From contig REBP01000067.1 in assembly GCA_007692665.1 (NCBI GenBank), forward strand, positions 1-59,546: a DNA stretch of 59,546 bases. The letters run 5' to 3'. Shown here piece after piece: positions 17,495-23,841 of the stretch. The notes under the pieces are model-generated. The model did no database searches. It had not been told where the DNA came from and saw nothing but the letters and a program-made list of their open reading frames with translations. How positions within the stretch are numbered: the stretch's first letter is position 1; each line of letters opens with the position of its first letter. The position numbers and the translations under genes are program-made. The stretch is from Gemmatimonadales bacterium (GTDB lineage Bacteria > Gemmatimonadota > Gemmatimonadetes > Longimicrobiales > Gaopeijiaceae).

Positions 17495-17593
17495 GTGGGG
17501 GTGCGGCTGCAAGGTCGCGGCTCACCATGTTGTCGCATCCGTCCGCATCCGTCTACCCTGGCCGGCCGGCCGGCCGGCAGCCCGTCGGGAGTG

Positions 17594-17905
17594 TGGGTGC
17601 GGCACATGGTGCCGCGCCTTCAGGTATCGGGGGCCGGAGGCCCTCCTCAATCCCCTGCCCGGTCTTCCCGGAGGGCACGAGGGGGGGGGGCGCGACCGCC
17701 CCGGCTCCGGCAACCCAGGTGACCACCTCGCTTTCCTGCCAACCGATCGTCCACAAGGATCGAGTGGCAGGCGGATCGTGCCCTGGCGCAGGCAGTCTGC
17801 CAACCGGCATCCGGTCAAATGGCGATTGGCCACCGGAGGGGGTCAGGTGAGCACGATCCTGCCAACGGGGTTCTCGGGGCTCTCCGTTGGCAGGATCGCG
17901 AGGCC
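17594..17905. repeat. Hairpin-rich structured repeat, copy 2
   Basis: Same element as at 15735-15975, in a 515-bp gap before the DUF3307 stop. GCGGCAC-ATG-GTGCCGC (17599-17615); GGGCC-GGA-GGCCC hairpin; about 70 extra bp; CCTGCCA (17735-17741) pairing with TGGCAGG (17765-17771) plus an inner CGATC/GATCG; the TCTGCCAACC block; and a perfect 15-bp stem, CGATCCTGCCAACGG (17854-17868) with CCGTTGGCAGGATCG (17884-17898), 15-nt loop. The distance between the last two stems is 118 bp in copy 1 and 119 bp here. A T:A pair in copy 1 is C:G here, a compensatory change. Confidence 0.75.
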
Positions 17906-17957
17906 CCGGTGTTGGCCCACTGCGGGCCAGGCCTCGAGGAGGTGACCTGGCCCCCCC

Positions 17958-18698
17958 TCACCGATCCACGAACGGAATGCCCACCGCCGGCAGGGCCGAA
18001 AGCAGGACCAGCGTGCCCGTCGAAACGAGGAGGGCCCACCCGAACGAGGCCAGCGTCCCCACGATGACGTACTCGGAGAGCCGTGCCTCGTCGCGAACCG
18101 TGCCGAACCGGAGCACCGATTTTGCCGCGATGAGAAAGCCGATCCCCCCGGGCTGGCCGGTGAGGACCAGGAGGAAGATGAGGCCGCGCTCCAGGTTGCC
18201 GATGATCCTCCCTCCCCCCGGAAGCCCCTCCATCCCCACATCGCTCCAGGGCTCGAGGAGGAGCCCCACCGCGATGCCCCCGGGACGGATCACGAGCACG
18301 GCTCCCGCCAGCAGGACCATGGCAGCGGGCAGCCACGCGGCACCCGCCCACCACCCAGCTCCCCACAGGTCGGGCCACGCCGCGGCCACCGCGATGAGAA
18401 CCGCCAGGTGCGCCGCCTGATCCGCCAGGAAGGCCGCGAGCCCCGGCCGGGCCATGCTCTTGACCAGGTCGATGACCAGGTGCAGCCCCGCGACCACGCC
18501 GACGGCCACCCCGAGGGGCAGCAGGGCATCCTCGCTGCCTGCCCCCAGCGCGACGGCGGCGGTCCCGGCCACCACGAGGGTGTGAAGGAGCAGGGCCCCC
18601 GCTCGCCTCCGGGCCTTGGCCTCGACCATGCCGCGGGTCTGAAGGAGGAAGTCGGCGCAGGCGTGGGCCAGCACCAGCGCCGCCAGGGTCTCAGCCAT
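17958..18698 (-). CDS. DUF3307 membrane protein
   Basis: 246 residues with about seven hydrophobic segments. The N-terminus has the DUF3307 look: LAALVLAHACADFLLQTRGM, a helix with H and D facing each other, then ARRRAGALLLHTLVV and LHLVIDLVKSM. The first 8 bp overlap the end of the SatD gene, so the two are translationally coupled. The SatD/DUF3307 pairing recurs in scattered bacteria; the biochemical role is unknown. The conserved His/Asp residues in the first helices (H12, D16, H39, H71, D75) could be a ligand or metal site in the membrane. Confidence 0.85.
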   Translation of the reverse strand: MAETLAALVLAHACADFLLQTRGMVEAKARRRAGALLLHTLVVAGTAAVALGAGSEDALLPLGVAVGVVAGLHLVIDLVKSMARPGLAAFLADQAAHLAVLIAVAAAWPDLWGAGWWAGAAWLPAAMVLLAGAVLVIRPGGIAVGLLLEPWSDVGMEGLPGGGRIIGNLERGLIFLLVLTGQPGGIGFLIAAKSVLRFGTVRDEARLSEYVIVGTLASFGWALLVSTGTLVLLSALPAVGIPFVDR

Positions 18699-19356
18699 CC
18701 GGGTCGCCCCAGTCGTGCGCCGCCACCGCCGCCACCGCCCCGGCCAGCGCGTCCCACCCCGCCCCGCTCAGGCGCGCCTGCACGGCCTGCCGGGTCACGC
18801 CCAGCATCCCGGCGATCTCCGCCTGCGTGCGCCGCTCGCGCGGGTCGAGTGCGAGACTCACCGCCTCGGCCTGCTCCGGCGTCCATCGTCCTGCGATCCA
18901 GAGCACCAGGTCGAAGAGGGCGTCGTGCCAGCCCTGTACCACCCCCGGCCCCGCCAGGGCGATGCGTCGGTGGCGCGGCATCTCGTCGAGGGCTCGGCCC
19001 GACAGGGTGAAGGCCTCGCCGGAGGCATCGGCAAGACCGTTTCCCGTCTCGCCCAGCTTGTTGATGGTCCCGAACCCCACGGCGATGCGGGTCTCGAGCT
19101 CCGTTCGACGGGCCCGCAGCGTGGCCACCAGCAGGAGCACGGCCGCCAGCGACAGGTCGGGGGTGTCCAGGTAGAGCTGCCACCCGTCTCCCCGGAACCG
19201 TGTGAAGTGCGTGTCACGGCCCGTCCAGAGCCCAACCTGCCCGGCTGCCGTCTCCAGGGCGCGCACGGCCGCGTCCACCGATTCGGGCGTGCTCTCGGCG
19301 GAGGCCACCAGGTCTCCGGTAAGGACGGCATGAATGGAGCGCTGGATCGGGCGCAT
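18691..19356 (-). CDS. SatD-family protein with C-terminal helix-turn-helix
   Basis: 221 residues. The start has GAGGA 7 nt upstream. The N-terminal part (AVLTGDLVAS, FTRFRGDGWQLYLDTP) follows the SatD pattern, which resembles nucleotide-cyclase-type folds: GDLVAS and RGDGW are the conserved blocks. The C-terminus is a sigma-r4/Sin-like HTH (TQAEIAGMLGVTRQAVQARL). So it likely combines a ligand-sensing domain with DNA or RNA polymerase contact. Gene overlaps DUF3307 by 8 bp. The upstream region holds a candidate promoter and a nested set of hairpins (19448-19522) that could be its own target. Confidence 0.85.
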   Translation of the reverse strand: MRPIQRSIHAVLTGDLVASAESTPESVDAAVRALETAAGQVGLWTGRDTHFTRFRGDGWQLYLDTPDLSLAAVLLLVATLRARRTELETRIAVGFGTINKLGETGNGLADASGEAFTLSGRALDEMPRHRRIALAGPGVVQGWHDALFDLVLWIAGRWTPEQAEAVSLALDPRERRTQAEIAGMLGVTRQAVQARLSGAGWDALAGAVAAVAAHDWGDPDG

Positions 19357-19439
19357 GGGGAAGTCCTCGGTACGGTGCCCCGCCTGGCGGTCCGGCGTGA
19401 CAAGTGGTGCCCGCCGCAGTGTGCCGGGGGTGATGCAAA

Positions 19440-19467
19440 GGTATAAACTTGCATGTGCCCATAGCAA
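19440..19467 (-). promoter_or_regulatory. Candidate promoter of the satD-like/DUF3307 operon
   Basis: Minus strand: TTGCTA (19462-19467), 16 bp, TATACC (19440-19445). It is an AT-rich island in a GC-rich setting, giving a leader of about 75 nt. Confidence 0.45.
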
Positions 19468-19522
19468 GGGCAAAGGCTTGCACACTCGCCGGGCAAGCGT
19501 GGAGCCTTGCCCGCCTTTGCCC
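19448..19522. promoter_or_regulatory. Nested inverted repeats built on CTTGC/GCAAG upstream of the satD-like gene
   Basis: GGGCAAAGGC (19468-19477) pairs with GCCTTTGCCC (19513-19522), 10 of 10; inside it GGGCAAG (19491-19497) pairs with CTTGCCC (19506-19512). CTTGC at 19448 and 19477 can instead pair with GCAAG at 19464. The block lies between divergent genes and overlaps the candidate satD-side promoter. It may be an operator array or a switching leader for one of the two genes. Confidence 0.55.
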
Positions 19523-19611
19523 GAAGACTGGCCATTGCGGCCGGGCTCACCCCTCCGCATCCTTGAGAGAGTCCAGCCCCAGCCCCAACCCCCAGCTCGG
19601 CGAGACTGCCC

Positions 19612-19968
19612 ATGCACCGACATCATGCCATCGACTACATCGAGTTCACGGTCACGGACCTGGCCCTGGCGCGGAAGTTCTACGCGGACGCCTTCGGGTG
19701 GCGCTTCACGGAGTACGGGCCCGGCTACCTGGGCATCCAGGGGGAGAGCGGCGAAGTCGGGGGGATGCACGAGGGAGATGCGGGTGGACCGGGTGGCATT
19801 CTCGTGATCCTCTACTCCGACGACCTGGAGGCCAGCCGGGCCCGGGTGGTTGCAGCGGGGGGGAGCATTCTGAAGGAGCCCTTCGACTTTCCCGGCGGGC
19901 GCCGGTTTCACTTTGCGGACCCGGCGGGGAACGAACTTGCGGTGTGGGCGGAGGGAAGGGCCCCATGA
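19612..19968 (+). CDS. VOC (glyoxalase-like) protein
   Basis: 118 residues, one beta-alpha-beta-beta-beta pair: HAIDYIEFTVTDLALARKFYADAFGW, here as DYIEFTVTDL and ARKFYADAFGW, then the second half with VILYSDDLEASRARVVAAGG and ends with RFHFADPAGNELAVWA. His/Glu positions at strand 1 and the C-terminal E are those of the VOC metal site. Substrate unknown. The stop overlaps the start of the DUF1801 gene (ATGA), so the two are translated together. Confidence 0.88.
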   Translation: MHRHHAIDYIEFTVTDLALARKFYADAFGWRFTEYGPGYLGIQGESGEVGGMHEGDAGGPGGILVILYSDDLEASRARVVAAGGSILKEPFDFPGGRRFHFADPAGNELAVWAEGRAP

Positions 19969-20348
19969 ACCCGGATCTCGACGGCCTCCTCGGCGACTTC
20001 AGCCCGGCAGTGCAGGGGATCGCCCTGTCGGCACGCGAGCAGATCCGGGAGCTGGTGCCGGACGCGCAGGAGAAGGTGATCAGGGGCTACCGGGCCGTCA
20101 GCTTTCATCTTGGCGGCGCCATGAAGGACCAGTTCGTGTCGCTGGTGCTGCACAGGGCCCACGTGAACCTGCAGTTCGCCCGCGGGGCCGAACTGCCCGA
20201 CCCGGGCGACCTTCTTGAAGGCACGGGCAAGCTGATGCGACACATCAAGCTGCGCGAGGTGCGAACCGTGCAGGACGCCGAGGTGGGCCGGATGATCGAG
20301 GCAGCGGCAGGCCAGGCCCGGAAGCCCGCAGGGAGCCAGGGGCCCTAG
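19965..20348 (+). CDS. DUF1801 (YdhG-like) small protein
   Basis: 127 residues. Pattern of DUF1801: ALSAREQIRELVPDAQEKV, then GYRAVSFHL and FVSLVLHRAHVNLQFARG, and the basic HIKLREV near the end. The family has a small iron-sulfur-scaffold-like fold in several structures, without known activity. Overlaps the VOC gene by 4 bp; such VOC/DUF1801/SRPBCC neighbours are common in stress-type small-protein clusters. Confidence 0.85.
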   Translation: MNPDLDGLLGDFSPAVQGIALSAREQIRELVPDAQEKVIRGYRAVSFHLGGAMKDQFVSLVLHRAHVNLQFARGAELPDPGDLLEGTGKLMRHIKLREVRTVQDAEVGRMIEAAAGQARKPAGSQGP

Positions 20349-20350
20349 CG

Positions 20351-20412
20351 ATGCACCGGAGACGCAGGGGTGTGCCGGAGACGCGGCGGTGTACCGGAGG
20401 AGTGGCGGTGCA
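20351..20412. repeat. 19-20-bp imperfect tandem repeat, three units
   Basis: Units built on CCGGAGACGC-GG-GGTGT between the DUF1801 gene and the small lipoprotein. Confidence 0.6.
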
Positions 20413-20499
20413 CACGGAGGCCAGGGGCCCGTCACGATTCCCCGGCTCCGATCGTTTCTCCTGTGCCCGCCCTCCTCGCTCCTCCTCCCCAGGGATGTC

Positions 20500-20949
20500 A
20501 TGAATCGCCTCGGACTCGCCTGCCTTCTGGGCTCCGTCTTCAGCCTGGTGGTCTTCTCCGGCTGCACGAGTCCCCTCGAGTCGGACGGCCCGTGGGAGCG
20601 CAGGATCGGGGTCATCGAGATCGGGGGAAGCCAGTGGCCGCCCATCCAGTTGCCGGACACGGTCCGGCAGGGCGTCCCCTTCGCCGCCACCGTGCTCACC
20701 TTCGGCAGCAGCACATGCGTGCGGGCCGACGGCGCAGAGGTGCACCGGATCGGCCGCACGGCGCACGTGATCCCCTACGATCTCGTGGCCGTCGCCGGGG
20801 TCTGCACCGACGACCTGGGGCCGCACCCGCGCGAGGTCACGCTCCAGTTCGACCAGGCGGGAGAAGCGGTGGTGCGGGTGCTGGGCCGTACCCTGCTCGG
20901 GGCGTCGGCGCAGTACGAGGCTCAGGTCCTGGTCGTCTCCGGGGGGTAG
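20500..20949 (+). CDS. Small lipoprotein, function unknown
   Basis: 149 residues. Signal peptide with lipobox (SLVVFSGCT). The rest looks like an all-beta domain: RIGVIEIGGSQW, PDTVRQGVPFAATVLTFGSSTC, and a C-terminal strand pair VVRVLGRTLLG, AQYEAQVLVV. C-rich positions (Cys 67 region and VCTDDLG) could form a disulfide. Small one-domain lipoproteins like this are common in Gemmatimonadota-type genomes. I do not recognise a family. Confidence 0.75.
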   Translation: MNRLGLACLLGSVFSLVVFSGCTSPLESDGPWERRIGVIEIGGSQWPPIQLPDTVRQGVPFAATVLTFGSSTCVRADGAEVHRIGRTAHVIPYDLVAVAGVCTDDLGPHPREVTLQFDQAGEAVVRVLGRTLLGASAQYEAQVLVVSGG

Positions 20950-21031
20950 GCCGAGTCACCCGGCCGGCGCCGTCCCCCTGGTCCGCATCCCTCCGGCCCA
21001 CCGGGCTTCCCGGCACGGCGAAGGCGGTGGA

Positions 21032-21679
21032 TCAGCCCGCTTCCGCCCCCGTGTAGAAGGCGGTGGTCCGGCGTGCCGCGGCATGGGCCTCCTCCGGGTC
21101 GGTGCCGGCGGCGATCGCGGCGTGTCCCCAGGCCTCGCTGGACTGTTCGACCATGGCGAGCCCCTCCGGCGAGGCGCTCCACGCGGCGTAGGCCTCGGGG
21201 TCACCGGGTTCACCCGAGGTCAGGTACAGGTCGAGCCCCATGAACGCCTGCTCCCATCCCACTCCGCCGGCGCCGGGGCCGTAACGCGCCTGGAACTCGG
21301 GGTCCACGGGGGCGAGGTGCTCGAGCACGAGGCGGGTCCCCTCGTCGCCCTCGGCGGTGAGGAAGAGGTCCACCCAGGAGAGCTGTTCGTTGAAGACCCA
21401 GGTCACCGCCAGCTCCTCCGGGGGGTCGCAGCGCAGGATCTCGCCACTCGCGTTCCCCTCGATCCGGAAGCTCCCGCCCGGCCGGAAGTCCCCGCTCACG
21501 GGAAGGAACCACCGGGAGAGTCGCTCCGGGTTCGTGATGGCGTCCCAGGTGTCGTCCAGCGGGGTGTCGAAGGTGCGCTCGGCGCGGATCACGAAGACCG
21601 GCATGTCCTCGCGGGTGCGAGTCTCGACGCGGCGGGTCACGGCGCCAATCTGGCGAGACACATCGATGTGCATGGGCAT
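21032..21679 (-). CDS. SRPBCC (AHSA1/START-like) protein with TipAS-like tail
   Basis: 215 residues. AGGAG sits 5 nt before the ATG. Residues about 25-140 are an activator-of-Hsp90-homologue-1 fold: FVIRAERTFDTPLDDTWDAITNPERLSRWFLP (key parts TFDTPLDDTWDAIT and LSRWFLP), GGSFRIEGNASGEI, LAVTWVFN and TRLVLEHLAP. Such proteins bind a hydrophobic ligand and often follow an ArsR regulator, but no regulator gene is seen upstream. The last 65 residues are Ala/Glu-rich helices of unknown use. Confidence 0.88.
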   Translation of the reverse strand: MPMHIDVSRQIGAVTRRVETRTREDMPVFVIRAERTFDTPLDDTWDAITNPERLSRWFLPVSGDFRPGGSFRIEGNASGEILRCDPPEELAVTWVFNEQLSWVDLFLTAEGDEGTRLVLEHLAPVDPEFQARYGPGAGGVGWEQAFMGLDLYLTSGEPGDPEAYAAWSASPEGLAMVEQSSEAWGHAAIAAGTDPEEAHAAARRTTAFYTGAEAG

Positions 21680-22287
21680 GGCGTCTCCTCCTGGGGTTGG
21701 GCGGGTCATGGGGGCTCGCCATGGGCGAGATGCGCATGGCTCAACACCTGGATCGGGTCCGGCACGAGGCCGCGATCGGACAGGGCAGGGCAGCGCACAC
21801 CCCCGCCACGCGGCCTCCGAAGGCCTGCCTCGCGGCATCCGTCGGTCTCCGCGCCTCCCGATCGACCTTGCATCACCGACCTTGCCTCACCGACCGTTGC
21901 ATGAACGGGGCCGGTGCACGAGCGGGCGCTTCCGGTGCACGAGCCGGTGCACCCGCAGGCGCCCCCCGCCCCCCGGGGGTTGCGGCGACTTCCGGCCCCG
22001 GGCGCCTCGGATTTCTGCCAGCGGAGAATTCAGCGGGAGCCATGGGCAAGTCTGCGAGGTGCAGGCGGGCAGACTCCCCGGGGGGCCGAACCGGGTGAGG
22101 ACGACCGCCGGCCGCCACCCGCCGCGACCCGGGGAACTTCTGCTGCTCCCCCGGACCGGACCGAAGGGGACCGTCGCGCCCCCGGTGGCTGCCCTTTCCC
22201 GCCCGGCCTGGTGGGTCTAACGTTCAGAAGGTCGGCGGCTGATCGCCGCCGGCTTTCCGAAAGCACCCCCCGAACTCGAGCACGCCC
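21680..22287. other. 608-bp gap without a supportable gene
   Basis: No frame here has protein-like composition. It holds degenerate direct repeats: CACCGACCTTGC-type units (21863-21900) and CCGGTGCACGAG units (21911-21950), and at 22014-22075 CTGCCA...CCATGGGCA and GTCTGC/GCAGAC pairings that faintly recall the structured repeat at 15735 and 17594. Confidence 0.5.
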
Positions 22288-22980
22288 ATGAGCCGTCCGA
22301 CCCGTCCGACCCGTCCGCTGACCCGTGCGACCTCCCGCCTCCGGCGTCTTCCCGTCGTGGTCGCTGCCCTGGGCGCCGCGTGGAGCTGGGCCTCGGTGGC
22401 CCCCGCCCAGGCGGCGGCCCAGCAGGAGCTCCTGGCCGAGTCCGCCCACGAACTCCCGGCGGAGCAGGACGCATTCTGGAGCTCGATCCTGGAGCTGTGT
22501 GGCCAGGCCTTCGAGCGGGTGGACGCCCTGTACGTGATGCACGTGCGGCAGTGCTACCCGGACGAGATCAGGATCCCGGTCCACGTGGGCAATGCAGAGG
22601 ACGGCACCTGGAACCGTTCGCGCACCTGGATCCTCACGCGCACGCCGGACGGCATCCGCCTCAAGCACGATCACCGGAACCCCGACGGAACCGAGGAGAC
22701 CGTGACCCAGTACGGCGGCGACACGGACGAGACGGGGACCCCGGGCATCCAGACCTTTCCTGCCGACGACTTCACGCGCGAGGTCGTGGCGGCGGAGGTT
22801 CGCGGGGCGGAGAACAACATCTGGCGGATGGAAATCACGCCGGGGGTGACGTTCTCGTACCGGCTCACCCGGAGCACCTTCGACAACGCGCTCCGGTGGG
22901 CCTTCGACCTGAGGACCCCGGTGGCGGCGCCGCCCGCGCCCTGGGGGTACGAGGACACGGAGCCGACCCACGAGGGGTAG
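22288..22980 (+). CDS. Secreted protein, function unknown
   Basis: 230 residues. A signal peptide (residues about 20-45, VVVAALGAAWSWASVAPAQA) precedes one domain of mixed beta strands and a helix: AFWSSILELCGQAFERVDALYV, RIPVHVGNAEDGTWNRSRTWIL and LRWAFDLRTPV, quoted here only by their key parts. Two cysteines (in LELCGQ and RQCYPD) may form a disulfide. Only 9 bp separate its stop from that of the convergent gene. The fold is not recognised; periplasmic location is the only firm inference. Confidence 0.75.
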   Translation: MSRPTRPTRPLTRATSRLRRLPVVVAALGAAWSWASVAPAQAAAQQELLAESAHELPAEQDAFWSSILELCGQAFERVDALYVMHVRQCYPDEIRIPVHVGNAEDGTWNRSRTWILTRTPDGIRLKHDHRNPDGTEETVTQYGGDTDETGTPGIQTFPADDFTREVVAAEVRGAENNIWRMEITPGVTFSYRLTRSTFDNALRWAFDLRTPVAAPPAPWGYEDTEPTHEG

Positions 22981-22989
22981 TTCCGCCCC

Positions 22990-23556
22990 TCACGACCCGC
23001 CGTGGTTCGTGCCGCCGTGGTTCGCGCCGCCGTGGTCCATGCCGCCGTGGTCATGGCCGCCCGCCCGGTGGTCCTCCCGCTGGTAGGCGATGAAGGCCCG
23101 GATGGCCTCCATGGCCTCGGGGTCGCTGGTCTGGATCCGCAGTTCGCCGCCCCGGGGGAGGGGACTGTAGACATAGCGGATGTGGTCCTTCCGGGCGGCC
23201 ATGACCGCGGTGCCCGGCACCTCCTCGTCGTGCACGCGCGCAGGCGCCGAGAAGTCTCCCTCGGCAAAGGCGGCCTCGATTTCCTGCAGGTGACGCCGGA
23301 TCGTCTCCACGGCGTCGGGGTCGCCGTCGCCGTGCTGGAGTTCGATCCTGCCCCCATCCGGAAGGATGTCGAACTGGTGCACGGAGGCGAACTGGTCCAC
23401 CCCCATGACCTCCTCGCCCCGCTGCTGGAGGGCCTCGAACTCCGGGTCTCCGTTCGCGGGGGCGTGGTCGCTCCGTTCTCCCGAATCGCCCGCGCCGCAT
23501 CCGGCCAGCATGAGAGGGAGCGCGAGAGGGAGCACGAGCAGGGAGCGGAGGTTCAT
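22990..23556 (-). CDS. Lipoprotein with His/Gly-rich metal-binding tail
   Basis: 188 residues. Lipoprotein signal (LMLAGCG). The middle (residues about 45-160) is a compact domain with VMGVDQFASVHQFDILPDGG, RIELQHGDGDPDAVETIRRHL, HDEEVPGTAVMAARKDHI and LPRGGELRIQTSDPEAMEAI as its blocks. I know of similar uncharacterised proteins near copper-handling genes but cannot verify that here. The last 25 residues repeat HDHGG, MDHGG, ANHGG, TNHGG, encoded by a 15-bp DNA repeat, and would bind Cu, Ni or Zn. No metal transporter is adjacent. Confidence 0.8.
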   Translation of the reverse strand: MNLRSLLVLPLALPLMLAGCGAGDSGERSDHAPANGDPEFEALQQRGEEVMGVDQFASVHQFDILPDGGRIELQHGDGDPDAVETIRRHLQEIEAAFAEGDFSAPARVHDEEVPGTAVMAARKDHIRYVYSPLPRGGELRIQTSDPEAMEAIRAFIAYQREDHRAGGHDHGGMDHGGANHGGTNHGGS

Positions 23557-23760
23557 CGGGCTTTTCCAAGGAGGAGGTGACGACCGGAAACTCGAGGCAG
23601 CGGACAGGGCCATTTCTACCGGAGAGCGGGAGGCCACGCAAGGGGTGGCGGCCGTGCAGGGGGCGCGGTGACGGGGGGCTGCCGTCACATCGGCGCCCGG
23701 AATGCCGAGGGGCCGGGGCAGGCCGGCGGGGAGGGATCGGGAGCGGCGGCAACAACAATC

Positions 23761-23790
23761 TTGACATGCAGCTGACAGGATGCTTACGGT
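23761..23790 (+). promoter_or_regulatory. Candidate promoter of the TonB-dependent receptor gene
   Basis: A perfect TTGACA at 23761-23766, 18 bp, then TACGGT at 23785-23790 (weak -10), about 50 bp before the start codon. Confidence 0.45.
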
Positions 23791-23841
23791 GGATCGATGA
23801 CCGGGTAGCACGCAGGCGCCCCCCGACACCGAGGAGTGATC

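Noticed and set aside
22014-22075. CTGCCA...CCATGGGCA and GTCTGC/GCAGAC pairings as a third structured repeat
   Set aside because: The long 15-bp stem and the flanking palindrome are absent; it is at most a decayed relative.
21680-22287. An ArsR regulator expected next to the SRPBCC gene
   Set aside because: No frame here contains a winged-helix pattern; the region is non-coding by composition.
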